Source of the DNA: Micromonospora terminaliae
Lineage (GTDB): Bacteria; Actinomycetota; Actinomycetes; Mycobacteriales; Micromonosporaceae
Assembly (NCBI RefSeq): GCF_009671205.1
Contig: NZ_CP045309.1
Coordinates: 4,960,001 to 5,024,000, forward strand
DNA: 64,000 bases
Direction of reading: 5' to 3'
Part shown: positions 17,613 through 26,254 of the stretch, in pieces
How the letters are laid out: each line of letters starts with the position of its first letter
How positions within the stretch are numbered: the first letter of the stretch is position 1
Translations under genes and position numbers: made by a program
The notes under the pieces: generated by a model
Told to the model about the DNA's origin: nothing
The model's input: only the letters and a program-made list of their open reading frames with translations
Database searches by the model: none

Positions 17613-18797
17613 TCACTCGGCGCGCAGCGCCACCACCGGGTCGAGCCGGCCGGCGCGCTGGGCGGGCACCACACCGAAGACGATGCCGACGGCCGCCGAG
17701 ACCCCGAAGGCGAGCGCCAGCGACCACCAGGTGATCGCGGCCGGGATCGGCGAGACCGCGTCGACCAGCAACGCCGTGCCCACGCCGAGCGCCATCCCGG
17801 TCAGCCCGCCGATCGAGGTGAGCAGCACCGCCTCCAGCAGGAACTGGACGCCGATGTCCCGGGGTCGCGCGCCGACCGCCTTGCGCAGGCCGATCTCGCG
17901 GGTCCGCTCGCGCACCGAGACCAGCATGATGTTGGAGACGCCGACGCCCCCGACCAGCAGCGAGATACCCGCGATGGCGGCCAGCACCCCGGTGAGCACG
18001 CCGAGGATGTCACCGAGGACGCCGAGGATCTGCTGCTGGGTGACCGCACTGAACTCGGTGTCCGGGTGCCGGTGGGACAGCTCGGCCACGATGCGCTCGC
18101 CGAGCTGGTCGATCCGCTCCCGGTCGGGCGCCTTCACGGCGATGCCGTCGATCCGCTGGGTGCCCCAGAGCCGCTGCGCGGCGGTCACCGGGATGTGCAC
18201 CTCGTCGTCCCGGTCCACGCCGAGGCTCTGCCCCAGGGGGGTGAACACGCCGATCACCCGGAACCGGACCCCGGCGAGGGTGACCTGCTGGCCGAGCGGG
18301 TCCCGGTCGGGGAAGAGCGCCCGGGCCACGGACGCGCCGAGCACCGCCACCCGGCGGCTGGTGTCCACGTCCGCGCCGGTGAGGTAGCGGCCGCGGGCCA
18401 GCGAGCGGGTGAAGACCGTCGGGGTGGTCTCCAGCACCCCCTGGACGGTGGTGAAGTCGGACCGGGTGCCGGCCCGGGCGGTCGCGCCGGAGGCGATGGT
18501 GACGGCCACCCGGCCCGGGTCGCCGACCACCCGGGAGACGGCGTCCACGTCCTTGAGGTCCAGCGGCGACACCACCGGGGCGGTGCCGACGTCGAGCTTG
18601 CCGGGCACCACGAGGAGCAGGTTCGAGCCGAGCCCTTCCACCTGCTGTTCGACCTTCTGCTTGGTGCCGGTGCCGATGGCCACCAGGAGCACCACCGAGG
18701 CGACCCCGATGATCACGCCGAGCATGGTCAGCGCGCTGCGCATCCGGTTGGCCCGCAGCGCGTCCAACGCCACCCGCCAGGCCTCGGCCAGCCTCAC
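17613..18797 (-). CDS. MacB/FtsX-type ABC transporter permease
   Basis: 394 residues with the MacB-like layout: one N-terminal membrane helix ([24 protein letters not shown]), a ~210-residue extracytoplasmic MacB_PCD domain, and three C-terminal membrane helices with the [23 protein letters not shown] signature that contacts the ATPase. MacB permeases transmit ATPase movement rather than forming a channel. The start overlaps the ATPase stop as ATGA, so adaptor, ATPase and permease form one operon. The exported substrate is unknown. Confidence 0.93.
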   Translation of the reverse strand: MRLAEAWRVALDALRANRMRSALTMLGVIIGVASVVLLVAIGTGTKQKVEQQVEGLGSNLLLVVPGKLDVGTAPVVSPLDLKDVDAVSRVVGDPGRVAVTIASGATARAGTRSDFTTVQGVLETTPTVFTRSLARGRYLTGADVDTSRRVAVLGASVARALFPDRDPLGQQVTLAGVRFRVIGVFTPLGQSLGVDRDDEVHIPVTAAQRLWGTQRIDGIAVKAPDRERIDQLGERIVAELSHRHPDTEFSAVTQQQILGVLGDILGVLTGVLAAIAGISLLVGGVGVSNIMLVSVRERTREIGLRKAVGARPRDIGVQFLLEAVLLTSIGGLTGMALGVGTALLVDAVSPIPAAITWWSLALAFGVSAAVGIVFGVVPAQRAGRLDPVVALRAE

Positions 18798-19663
18798 GCG
18801 GCACCCCCGGGCGCGCCCGGGCCGCCGTCCCGCGGAAGGCGTCCGGTGGCTCCGGTGGCGCCACCGGAGCCACCGGACGGGTGCCCCGGACCGCTTCCGG
18901 ACGCGGACCGGGGCTCCGCGCTGGGAGCGGGGTCCAGTGTCTCAGGTCGACCGTCGCCGCCCGACAGCGGTCGATCATGAACGGTGTCGGACCGGATCAG
19001 CCCGTCCCGGACGGCGATCCGCCGGCGCGCCCGGGCCGCCACCTCCGGGTCGTGCGTCACCATGACGAGGGCCACACCCGACTCGGCGTTGAGCCGCTCC
19101 AACAGCTCCAGCACCGCCTCGCCGGTGGCGCTGTCCAGGTTGCCGGTGGGCTCGTCGGCGAGCAGCACCGCCGGGTCGGTGACCAGGGCCCGGGCGATCG
19201 CGACCCGCTGCTGCTCGCCGCCGGAGAGCTGGTTCGGGCGGTGCCCCAGCCGGTGGCCCAGGCCGACCCGGCCGAGCATCGCGGCGGCGCGTTCCCGCCG
19301 TTGCCGCGCCCCCACGCCCCGGTAGACCAGGGGCAGCGCCACGTTGTCCACGGCGGACGTACGGGGCAGCAGGTGGAACGCCTGGAAGACGAACCCGATG
19401 GTCTCGTTGCGCAGCGTGGCCAGCTCCGGCGCGGTCAGCGTCGCCACGTCCCGCCCACCGATCACCAGCCGGCCGCCGGTGGGCCGGTCCAACCCGCCGA
19501 GCAGGTGCATGAGCGTGGACTTGCCCGAGCCGGAGGGCCCGATCACCGCCACGTACTCGCCCTGCGCGATGGTGAGCGACACCCCGCGCAGCGCAGGCAC
19601 CGACACGCCGTCCAGCTCGTACGTGCGGGACACGTCGACCGCCTCGACCGCGGCGACGGTCAC
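18794..19663 (-). CDS. MacB/LolD-type ABC transporter ATPase
   Basis: 289 residues. Walker [10 protein letters not shown] is at 42-50, the Q-loop is [11 protein letters not shown], the signature [15 protein letters not shown] near 145-160, Walker [13 protein letters not shown] follows, and the switch histidine is in MVTHD. The core ends by ~230. The last ~60 residues are a Gly/Pro/Ser-rich tail ([11 protein letters not shown] region) not needed for catalysis. It overlaps both neighbours by 4 bp, which implies balanced synthesis of the transporter parts. Confidence 0.95.
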   Translation of the reverse strand: MTVAAVEAVDVSRTYELDGVSVPALRGVSLTIAQGEYVAVIGPSGSGKSTLMHLLGGLDRPTGGRLVIGGRDVATLTAPELATLRNETIGFVFQAFHLLPRTSAVDNVALPLVYRGVGARQRRERAAAMLGRVGLGHRLGHRPNQLSGGEQQRVAIARALVTDPAVLLADEPTGNLDSATGEAVLELLERLNAESGVALVMVTHDPEVAARARRRIAVRDGLIRSDTVHDRPLSGGDGRPETLDPAPSAEPRSASGSGPGHPSGGSGGATGATGRLPRDGGPGAPGGAA

Positions 19664-21054
19664 CGGAGTTCCTGGCCGTCGTGGACCTGGTCGGCGCCGC
19701 GCACCACGATCCGGTCACCGGCGTGCACCCCGCTGACGATCTGCACGAGGTCCTGCCCCTGCACGCCCACGGTGACCGGCACCCGGTCGGCCCTCCCGTC
19801 CCGCAGCAGCCACACGGCGTCCCGCCCGTCCTCGGAGAAGACCGCCGAGGCGGGTACGGCCACCGCGTCGGCGGCCTCACGGACCCGGAGGTGGACGACC
19901 GCGTTCATGCCGGGCCGGGGCGTCGGGGCGCTCTCCCCCTCGCCGAGCCGCCCGGCGCCGAGGCCGAGGCGCACCCGGTAGGTGACCCCGCCCCGCGCCG
20001 AGCTGGTCGGCAGCACGTCCACCGAGCGGACCGTGGCGTCGTACGTCGCGCCGGTCACCGCGTCCAGCTCGACGGCGGCGGTCAGCCCGGCCCGGACCAG
20101 CAGCACGTCGGTCTCGTCCACCTCGGCGAGCAGGCCCAGCTGGCCGGTGTCCACGACGGTCAGCACCGGCGTGCCGGCGGTGACCCGGCCACCGGCCGGC
20201 ACCGCGTCGTCCACCCCGGCGGGCGGGCCGCCCGACCCGGCCGAGCCCAGGGCCGACGGGTCGAGACCGGGCACCGCGCCACCGGCCGCGCCGAGCAGTC
20301 CACCGAGGTCGGCCGGGGTGGCCGCCCGGGTGCCGCCCGGCTGCACCACCCCGGCGACCGGTGCACGGAGGGTCAGCGCGTCGACCGTCGCCTTCGCCAG
20401 GTCGTACGCCTGCTGGGCCTGGAGGCGCTGCGCGGTCGACAGCGCGCCGACGGCGCTGTTCAGCCCGGCCACGCCGCGCTGCACGGCGTTGACCGCCCGG
20501 TCGGCGGCGCGGGCGGCCGACGCGTACTGCCGCTGCGCCGACTCGACCTGGAGCAGCAGCGCGGACCGCAGCCGCGGGTCGCCGATCTTCCCGGCGGCCT
20601 TGCGTGCGGCGGCGAACGCCTCGTCGGCGGCCCGGTCGGTGTCCCGCCGGCTGCCGCCCAGGTCGCCGGCGCCGACGCCCCGGCCGGCCCGCTTCGCGGC
20701 CCGCAGCGCCTCGCGGGCCTGCTTCAGCCGGGCCTCGGCGGACGGCGAGTCGATCACCGCGAGCACCTGCCCCCGGGCGACCCGCTGGCCGGGCTGGACG
20801 CGCAGGCTGGCCAGGGTGCCGTCGGCGGGGGCGGTGAGGGTGGCGGCGGCCCGGGCGGTCACCGTGGCCGGCGCGTCGATCACCTCGGCGACCGGCGAAC
20901 GGCCCACCTCGGCCACGGTGACGGCGGGCGAGTCGTCGCCGCACGAGGCGGCGGTGGCGCCGGTCAGCGCGACGACGGCGAGCAGGGCGGTGCGGAGGCG
21001 ACGGCGGCGGGCCGCGGGCAGCCGCGGCGAGGGGGTGCGGGCCACCTGGCCCAT
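19660..21054 (-). CDS. HlyD/RND-type periplasmic adaptor lipoprotein of the MacB-like system
   Basis: 464 residues from ATG 21054. A hydrophobic signal ([20 protein letters not shown]) ends at a probable lipid-modified cysteine. Then come a biotinyl-lipoyl half ([20 protein letters not shown]), a long alpha-helical hairpin ([14 protein letters not shown] to [12 protein letters not shown]), the second lipoyl half ([13 protein letters not shown]) with a Gly/Pro-rich insert, and a beta-barrel with [18 protein letters not shown]. In a single-membrane actinobacterium it must act outside the membrane without a TolC partner. The longer frame upstream belongs to the next gene. Confidence 0.9.
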   Translation of the reverse strand: MGQVARTPSPRLPAARRRRLRTALLAVVALTGATAASCGDDSPAVTVAEVGRSPVAEVIDAPATVTARAAATLTAPADGTLASLRVQPGQRVARGQVLAVIDSPSAEARLKQAREALRAAKRAGRGVGAGDLGGSRRDTDRAADEAFAAARKAAGKIGDPRLRSALLLQVESAQRQYASAARAADRAVNAVQRGVAGLNSAVGALSTAQRLQAQQAYDLAKATVDALTLRAPVAGVVQPGGTRAATPADLGGLLGAAGGAVPGLDPSALGSAGSGGPPAGVDDAVPAGGRVTAGTPVLTVVDTGQLGLLAEVDETDVLLVRAGLTAAVELDAVTGATYDATVRSVDVLPTSSARGGVTYRVRLGLGAGRLGEGESAPTPRPGMNAVVHLRVREAADAVAVPASAVFSEDGRDAVWLLRDGRADRVPVTVGVQGQDLVQIVSGVHAGDRIVVRGADQVHDGQELR

Positions 21055-21083
21055 GCTACGACCCGTCGACCAGCGTCGACGTC

Positions 21084-22652
21084 TCAGCCGACGACCGCCC
21101 GGAGGTAGGCCACGCAGTCGTCGTGCAGCCCCGGCCAGGGCTCGCCGAACACCTCGTCGGCGGCCTCCGTCATCGGCCGGCGCTCGTGCAGCACGGCCCG
21201 GAAGAAGTCCAGCACCCGCTGCTCCCCGTACCGGTCGACCAGGTGGCGCACGGCCAGGTAGCCGATGCCGTAGGCCCCGCCCACCCGGTCGTCGGCCGCG
21301 TCGTCGGCCGGGGCGAGGGCGTCGAGCCGGCCGTTCCACCCGCCGCGGACGAGCTTGCGGACCTCGGCGAGGCCCTCGTAGCGGTCCACCGGCTGGCCGT
21401 CCGCGCCCGCGTACTCGGCCAGGCCCTCCACGAGCCACCAGCTCGACCGGTCCGCGTAGCCCCGGTCGGGCAGCGACGCCGCGTGCGTCAACTCGTGCCG
21501 GAGCAGGTCGTCGACGCCGGTCGGGGTGAGGCTCTGCGCGTTGAGCACGACATCGTGGTGCCCGCCGCCGACCCCGACCGCGTAACCGGCGGTCCACTTC
21601 GGCCGGCCGCCGCCGTACCAGCGCTGCCACTCGTTCCGGCCCGCGTAGTAGACGAGATAGCGGTCCGGGGGCGTGCCGCCCACCGCGTACAGGTCGGCGA
21701 CCCGGGCCGCGGCCTCGGCCTGGGCGAGCAGTCCGGGCAGCTTGCCCCGCAACGCCGGCGTGGTGGCGACCACGGCCCGCTTCCCGACCGCCACGGCCAG
21801 GTCGCTGACCTCCCACGGCCGCGCGCCGGCCGGCGTCGCCCGGGACTCCTCGACCGCGGCCAGCCGGGGATCCCCGTCACCCGTCACCCGCCACCGGGTG
21901 CCCAGCTCGACGCTGCTCGGCGTGCAGCCCGGCACCACGAAGCAGTAGCCGACGGTCACCGTCAGCCGCCACTCCCCCGGCCGCCCGTCGACCGCCGCCG
22001 GCACCCCGCCCGCCGCCGGTCGCCACGCCGTGACCCGCAGCGCGCGCAGCGCGGCGTACCGCCGGGTGAGCGCCGGTCGCGCGGCCGGCTCGGCCACCGC
22101 GAGGAAGCCGGCCCGGTCACCGTCGAGCAGCGCGGCGGCCTGCCGGTCGAGCTGGGCCACCATCCGCTCGCGCAGCTGCCGCTCGGCCGGGGTGCCCCCG
22201 TCGTCCCGGCCCACCGCGGGCCGTCCGGCGGCGTCGCGCACGAGCCCCACCAGGAGTACGCCGGGAACACCGCACGCCACCAGCACGAGCACCAGCCCGA
22301 ACACACCCCAGAGCCGCCACCGCCGCCGCGGGGCCGGAAGCTGCGGACCCTCGGCTCGTTCGTCGCCCTCAGCCGTTGTGGTGGCCTCAGCCGGCGTGGT
22401 GGCCTCAGCCGATCTGCTCGCCTTAGCCAGTGTGGTGGCCACAGCCGGTCTGGTCACCTCAGCCGGTGTGGTGGCCTCGGTTCGGTCGCCGTCGGCCGGT
22501 GGGGTGTGGTTCGGCGGGGCCGTCCTGCCCGTGGCGCTGTCGACGGCCGCAGACGGGTGGCCGGGCGGACCGTCGCCGTCCCGTGGCGCGGTGGCCGGCG
22601 GCTCGTCACCGCTCGACGCCGCGCCGGCGGGCTGCTGGTCACCGTCGGTCAC
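21084..22652 (-). CDS. Membrane-anchored zinc metallopeptidase (HELTH motif, peptidase MA-like)
   Basis: 522 residues. The first ~105 are disordered with imperfect TTPAEA/SAEATT repeats, then one membrane helix (about 112-138) and an external domain. The zinc motif HELTH (376-380) is followed by WWLVEGLAEYAG, giving the third metal ligand and the gluzincin pattern of peptidase MA-like proteins. It lies 29 bp upstream of the efflux adaptor gene on the same strand, so it may mature or monitor exported material. The substrate is unknown. Confidence 0.82.
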   Translation of the reverse strand: MTDGDQQPAGAASSGDEPPATAPRDGDGPPGHPSAAVDSATGRTAPPNHTPPADGDRTEATTPAEVTRPAVATTLAKASRSAEATTPAEATTTAEGDERAEGPQLPAPRRRWRLWGVFGLVLVLVACGVPGVLLVGLVRDAAGRPAVGRDDGGTPAERQLRERMVAQLDRQAAALLDGDRAGFLAVAEPAARPALTRRYAALRALRVTAWRPAAGGVPAAVDGRPGEWRLTVTVGYCFVVPGCTPSSVELGTRWRVTGDGDPRLAAVEESRATPAGARPWEVSDLAVAVGKRAVVATTPALRGKLPGLLAQAEAAARVADLYAVGGTPPDRYLVYYAGRNEWQRWYGGGRPKWTAGYAVGVGGGHHDVVLNAQSLTPTGVDDLLRHELTHAASLPDRGYADRSSWWLVEGLAEYAGADGQPVDRYEGLAEVRKLVRGGWNGRLDALAPADDAADDRVGGAYGIGYLAVRHLVDRYGEQRVLDFFRAVLHERRPMTEAADEVFGEPWPGLHDDCVAYLRAVVG

Positions 22653-22725
22653 CGGCGAAGGGTACGACCAATCGGGCCTTCCGGGAAGACTCCCCGCGCG
22701 CCCCAGAGCCGACTCTTGGTCGCGG

Positions 22726-22744
22726 CGCCTGTCGAGCTGATGTC
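22726..22744 (+). repeat. 19-bp interspersed element, copy 1
   Basis: CGCCTGTCGAGCTGATGTC, followed by a conserved ACGACTCA-like tail about 10 bp on. Four more copies lie within 700 bp. Confidence 0.75.
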
Positions 22745-22776
22745 ACCGACGACTCAACCCGCGGTGTCCGTGCTGC

Positions 22777-22795
22777 CGCCCGTCGACCTGACGTA
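22777..22795 (+). repeat. 19-bp interspersed element, copy 2
   Basis: CGCCCGTCGACCTGACGTA, the most diverged of the five copies, same orientation as copy 1. Confidence 0.6.
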
Positions 22796-22871
22796 GCGGA
22801 CGCGTGCAGGAGGTTCCCACGCACCACTCATCGGCCTGACACACCTGCCCTTGCCGCGGACCCTCCTGCAC

Positions 22872-22890
22872 CGCCTGTCGAGCTGACATC
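22872..22890 (+). repeat. 19-bp interspersed element, copy 3
   Basis: CGCCTGTCGAGCTGACATC with a following CGACTCAGCC tail, like copy 1. Confidence 0.75.
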
Positions 22891-22966
22891 GCAATCGACT
22901 CAGCCGCAGAACGACCCAAGCGGCCCGCAGCGACCTCCCGCGCCCGCCACACGCGACCACGCCCGA

Positions 22967-23142
22967 CGCCCGCACCCGACGCCCGCACCCGACCCCCGCA
23001 CCCGACCCCCGCACCCGACGCCCGACGCCCGCACCCGACCCCCGCACCCGACGCCCGACGCCCGCGCCTGACGCCCGACGCCCGCGCCCGCACCCGACGC
23101 CTGACGCCCGCGCCCGCACCCGACGCCTGCGCCCGGCGCCCG
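22967..23142. repeat. C-rich tandem array (CCCGCACCCGACG units)
   Basis: Irregular tandem copies of 6-13 bp units built from CCCGCACCCGA and CGCCCGACGCC cover about 175 bp. Unit length varies, so no reading frame is kept. The G-rich 23154-23191 segment (GCGGGTGCGGGTGCGGCT twice) is close to its reverse complement. Confidence 0.7.
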
Positions 23143-23193
23143 GGGCCTGGCGGCTGCGGGTGCGGGTGCGGCTGCGGGTGCGGGTGCGGCTGC

Positions 23194-23244
23194 GAGATCT
23201 TGGTAGGAAACGGCCCCCATAGGGGCCGAAATCGTCCAAGATCC
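23194..23244. repeat. Palindromic element GATCTTGG...CCAAGATC (first copy)
   Basis: Outer arms GATCTTGG (23196-23203) and CCAAGATC (23236-23243) enclose a perfect inner hairpin CGGCCCC/GGGGCCG (23211-23228). The right arm is repeated once more in tandem (ATCGTCCAAGATCCAGG at 23231 and 23252). A related element lies at 40171-40217. Confidence 0.7.
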
Positions 23245-23334
23245 AGGGAGGATCGTCCAAGATCCAGGAAGGGCGGGGTGGTGGGGCGCTGGTTGGCGGT
23301 TACCCGCTGCGCATGGGGGTTGTGAGCCGCGTGC

Positions 23335-23353
23335 GACATCAGGTCGACAGGCG
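23335..23353 (-). repeat. 19-bp interspersed element, copy 4 (inverted)
   Basis: The reverse complement reads CGCCTGTCGACCTGATGTC; opposite orientation to copies 1-3. Confidence 0.75.
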
Positions 23354-23411
23354 ACGGGAACCCGCAGTGCGACAAGGGCGGGGGTCACGGGTTCAGGCGT
23401 GAGTCGTTCCT

Positions 23412-23430
23412 GACGTCAGCTCGACAGGCG
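23412..23430 (-). repeat. 19-bp interspersed element, copy 5 (inverted)
   Basis: The reverse complement reads CGCCTGTCGAGCTGACGTC followed by AGGAACGACTCAC, matching copy 1 beyond the core. It ends 46 bp before the DUF2568 stop codon. Confidence 0.75.
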
Positions 23431-23475
23431 GGCGACCGGAGGCACCGGGGTGCCGCCCGGCAGCAATGCCACCGG

Positions 23476-23811
23476 TCAGATCTTCTCGCCGGAGAGGGTG
23501 AGCAGGGTCTTGTCGAGTGCCCACAGGGCCACCAGGACCGCGCCAGGAACCGGGCGCCCGGCCAGGGCGAGCAGCACCCCGCCGGTGACGAAGCAGGCGG
23601 CCTGCACGCCCAGCTTGGCGGGCGCCGGCAGCGTCACGCTGGCCCGGGGCGAGCAGAACAGTCCCCAGACCACGGCGATCACCAGCGGTGCGCCGAGGCC
23701 GGCGAGCAGCCGCACCGGCCAGCCGGCGTCGAGGGTGAAGCCCCACCAGCCGGCCGCCGCGAGCAGGGCCAGCTCCAGCAGGAAGATGAGCGTGAGCAGC
23801 AGGGCCTTCAC
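23476..23811 (-). CDS. YrdB/DUF2568 family small membrane protein
   Basis: 111 residues with four predicted membrane helices (LLLTLIFLLELALLAAAGWWGF; WPVRLLAGLGAPLVIAVVWGLF; KLGVQAACFVTGGVLLALAG; PGAVLVALWALDKTLL), the DUF2568 pattern. The function of the family is unknown. The start overlaps the upstream TetR gene as ATGA, placing it last in a hydrolase-TetR-DUF2568 operon under the palindromic operator at 25167-25195. Confidence 0.85.
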   Translation of the reverse strand: MKALLLTLIFLLELALLAAAGWWGFTLDAGWPVRLLAGLGAPLVIAVVWGLFCSPRASVTLPAPAKLGVQAACFVTGGVLLALAGRPVPGAVLVALWALDKTLLTLSGEKI

Positions 23812-24377
23812 CGGGTCCTCCAGTTGCGGTACGCGGTGTCCAGCGCGGCCACCATCTCGTCGAAGGAACGGTTGATGTCCCGGGGCAGCCCGAATCCGCC
23901 GGCCGCCTCGAGGGTGATGAAGCCGTGCACGGCGGCCCGGAACATCCTGGTGGCGTCGACGGCCGCGTCGCCGTCGAGGTCGTACCCCCGCAGGATCGCG
24001 TAGATGGCGCCGACGGCCCGTTCGGCGGCGGCGAGGTGCTCGGGGTCGTCGGGGTCCGGCGCCCGCTGGGTGGCCGGGTATCGGCCGGGGTGGCGGCGGG
24101 CGTACTCCCGGAAGGCGGTGGCGGCGGCGCGCAGCGCGTCGCCACCGGCCCGGCCCGCGGCGGCGGTGGTCAGCTCGGTGGCGACCTCCGCGGTGGCCAG
24201 CACGGACAGCTTCTGGTGCAGCGCGTCCACGCCCCGGACGTGCTTGTAGAGGCTGGGCAGCGCGACACCGAGGCGGGCGGCCAGCGCGGCCAGGGTGAGC
24301 CGGTCGTGGCCGACCTCGTCGGCGAGCACGGCCGCCTCACGGACCACGGTCTGCGGGGTGAGGCCGGCCCTAGGCAC
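23808..24377 (-). CDS. TetR-family transcriptional regulator (autoregulated operon)
   Basis: 189 residues. The N-terminal TetR helix-turn-helix is LTLAALAARLGVALPSLYKHVRG (about 25-47). The C-terminal ligand domain is of the WHG type (VHGFITLEAAGGFGLPRDINRSFDEMV). It overlaps the hydrolase gene by 8 bp and the DUF2568 gene by 4 bp. It most likely binds the perfect palindrome just upstream of the hydrolase start, giving autorepression. The inducer is unknown. Confidence 0.9.
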   Translation of the reverse strand: MPRAGLTPQTVVREAAVLADEVGHDRLTLAALAARLGVALPSLYKHVRGVDALHQKLSVLATAEVATELTTAAAGRAGGDALRAAATAFREYARRHPGRYPATQRAPDPDDPEHLAAAERAVGAIYAILRGYDLDGDAAVDATRMFRAAVHGFITLEAAGGFGLPRDINRSFDEMVAALDTAYRNWRTR

Positions 24378-25164
24378 GGGCGGTCACCGCCAGGAACTCG
24401 GCCAGGTCGCCGGCGGTGGTCTCGGGCTGGTCGGCGTGCGGGTAGTGGCCGGAGTCGGCGATCATGCGCGCCTCGGCGGTGGCGAACTGGCGGCGGGCGG
24501 CCCGCGCCTCGGCGCCCGGGTCCGGGAAGTCCGGGTCCTTGGTGCCCATCAGCACCAGCACCGGCTGCCGCACCTCGCGGGCCCGCGCGGTCCAGTGCGG
24601 CTCGGCGGGCGCCACCACGCCGCGCACCGCGTCCATCCGGCCGCGCAGCTTCGCGACCATCTCCTTCCGGTACGCGGCGTCGTCGGCCGGCCGGCCGCAC
24701 GGGAACAGGCTGCGGTGGAACATCCCGAACAGGCGCGGGCTGCGCAGCACGAGCGCCTGGACCGCGCGCAGCGCGGGGTTCGGCTTCGGCGGGGCGACGA
24801 ACGGGCTGACCTGCACGATCCCGCTGACCAGCGCGGGGGCGTCGGCGGCGGCGAACACGACGGCGGCGGCGCTGGACGAGCTGCCGACCAGGGTGGCCGG
24901 GTCGCCGCCGAGCGCCCGCACCACGGCGAGCAGGTCGCCGCCCACCTCGGCGGGGGCGTAGCCGGGCCAGCGCGGGCTGGAGTCGCCGTGGCCGCGCACG
25001 TCGACCGACGCGACCCGGTAGCCGGCCGACACCAGCCGGGGCACCAGGTGGCGGAAGGTCGCCCGGTTCTCCCCCATGCCGTGGGCGAGGACCACGAGCG
25101 GCCCTTCCCCGTGCACCTCGTACGCGATCGTTCCGCCGTCCCGTGCCACCTGGCTAACAGTCAT
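24370..25164 (-). CDS. Alpha/beta-fold hydrolase
   Basis: 264 residues with the oxyanion segment LAHGMGENRATFRHL, the strand-6 motif VASVDVRGHGDSS, a nucleophile elbow VGSSSSAAAVV (Ser in GSSSS), the acid loop LVLMGTKDPDFPDPG and the histidine in DSGHYPHADQP. These are typical of small-molecule esterases, lactonases or epoxide-hydrolase relatives. The nucleophile motif lacks the standard GxSxG ending (GSSSS), a minor departure. It is the first gene of the TetR operon and probably leaderless. The substrate is unknown. Confidence 0.88.
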   Translation of the reverse strand: MTVSQVARDGGTIAYEVHGEGPLVVLAHGMGENRATFRHLVPRLVSAGYRVASVDVRGHGDSSPRWPGYAPAEVGGDLLAVVRALGGDPATLVGSSSSAAAVVFAAADAPALVSGIVQVSPFVAPPKPNPALRAVQALVLRSPRLFGMFHRSLFPCGRPADDAAYRKEMVAKLRGRMDAVRGVVAPAEPHWTARAREVRQPVLVLMGTKDPDFPDPGAEARAARRQFATAEARMIADSGHYPHADQPETTAGDLAEFLAVTARA

Positions 25165-25166
25165 AG

Positions 25167-25195
25167 CCGTAAAGCTAATGCCATTAGCTTTACGG
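25167..25195. promoter_or_regulatory. TetR operator, perfect palindrome
   Basis: Arms CCGTAAAGCTAATG and CATTAGCTTTACGG are perfect 14-bp inverted repeats around one base. It starts 2 bp upstream of the hydrolase ATG and fills the space between the predicted -35 and -10. Confidence 0.88.
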
Positions 25196-25201
25196 CGTCA
25201 A
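25173..25201 (-). promoter_or_regulatory. Promoter of the hydrolase-tetR-DUF2568 operon
   Basis: TTGACG (25201-25196) and TTAGCT (25178-25173) are 17 bp apart. Transcription would begin at or within a few bases of the ATG at 25164, so the message should be leaderless. The operator lies in the spacer. Confidence 0.65.
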
Positions 25202-25214
25202 GACTTTCGTCAGC

Positions 25215-26135
25215 TCACTTCTTCGAGATCAGCGCCCGGCCGAAGAACATCATGTTGGCCGGGCGCTCGGCCAGGCGCCGCATGAGGTAGCCGTACCACT
25301 GGTCGCCGTAGGGGACGTAGGTGCGCACCGTGTACCCGTCGCCGACGAGGCGCTTCTGCTCCTCCGGGCGGATGCCGAAGAGCATCTGGAACTCGAACCG
25401 CTCCGGGCCGCGGTCGAACCAGCGGGCCCGGTCCTCGCCGATGGCGATGAGGCGCGGGTCGTGGGTGGCCAGCATCGGGTACCCGTCACCGGACATCAGG
25501 ACGTTCAGGCAGCGCACGTACGACTTGTCGACCTCGCGGGCGGACTGGTACGCCACCGACTCGGGCTCCTTGTACGCGCCCTTGCAGAGCCGCACCCGCG
25601 AGCCGGCGCCGGACAGCTCGCGGCAGTCCGACTCGGTCCGCCGCAGGTACGCCTGGAGCACCGCGCCGGTCGACGGGTAGTCCTTGCGCAGCTTGGCCAG
25701 GATGTCCAGCGTCGAGTCGGTGGTGGTGTGGTCCTCCATGTCCAGGGTGACCGTGGTGCCCGCCGCGTCGGCCGCCGCGCAGATCGCCCGCGCGTTGTCG
25801 TAGGCGAGCTGCTCGTCGAACATCTGGCCGAGCGCGGAGAGCTTGACGCTGACCTCGGCGGCCGGGGTGAGCCCGGCGGCGCCCAGCAGCCGCAGCAGCT
25901 TGAGGTATTCGTCCCGGGTGGCGTTCGCCTGCTCCGGGGTGACGGTGTCCTCACCGAGGTTGTCGAGGGTGACCGCTTGGCCGTCGGCGACGAGTGCGCG
26001 GGTCGCGCGCAGCGCGTCGTCGGTGCCGGCGCCGGCGACGAACCGGCGGACGACGTCCCGGGTGAAGGGGGCCGTCGCGACGAGCCGCTCGACCTGGGAT
26101 GACCGGGAGGCGGCGAGGATGACGGAACGGAGCAT
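25215..26135 (-). CDS. putA: Proline dehydrogenase (monofunctional, FAD-dependent)
   Basis: Oxidises proline to pyrroline-5-carboxylate and passes electrons to quinone at the membrane. 306 residues, the size of one-domain ProDH/PRODH proteins. Motifs of the FAD/proline-binding TIM barrel are VSVKLSALG, TLDMEDHT, AYLRRTESD, RLCKGAYKEP, ATHDPRLI, FEFQMLFGIR and YVPYGDQWYGYLMRRLAERP. ATG 26135 is preceded at 6 nt by TACGCT (26142-26147), suggesting a leaderless message. No P5C dehydrogenase gene is adjacent. Confidence 0.93.
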   Translation of the reverse strand: MLRSVILAASRSSQVERLVATAPFTRDVVRRFVAGAGTDDALRATRALVADGQAVTLDNLGEDTVTPEQANATRDEYLKLLRLLGAAGLTPAAEVSVKLSALGQMFDEQLAYDNARAICAAADAAGTTVTLDMEDHTTTDSTLDILAKLRKDYPSTGAVLQAYLRRTESDCRELSGAGSRVRLCKGAYKEPESVAYQSAREVDKSYVRCLNVLMSGDGYPMLATHDPRLIAIGEDRARWFDRGPERFEFQMLFGIRPEEQKRLVGDGYTVRTYVPYGDQWYGYLMRRLAERPANMMFFGRALISKK

Positions 26136-26254
26136 GAGCCGAGCGTAACGCCCGGCGGTGGACCCGCGCCGGGGGGCGGCGGGCAACGTCACGCAGCGTT
26201 CCGACGGGCACCGCGGGTCGGCCCCGGCTGGCGGGGATCCGCTACAACGATCAT

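Larger units (their letters stand above)
22653..23475. repeat. 820-bp non-coding segment dense in repeats
   Basis: No convincing gene. It holds five copies of a 19-bp element, a CCCGACGCCCGCA-type C-rich tandem array (about 22967-23142), an 18-bp G-rich repeat (about 23154-23191) and a palindromic element (23194-23244). Open frames across it (for example 22743-23375 minus) translate into Arg/Ala/Gly repeats and are rejected. It separates the efflux/metallopeptidase operon from the DUF2568 operon. Confidence 0.8.

Noticed and set aside
22743..23375. Open frames in the C-rich array
   Set aside because: Translations are irregular Gly/Arg/Ala repeats whose unit length breaks the frame, with no start signal.
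22726..23430. CRISPR array
   Set aside because: Copies are in both orientations with unequal spacing (about 50 to 460 bp) and no cas genes are nearby.
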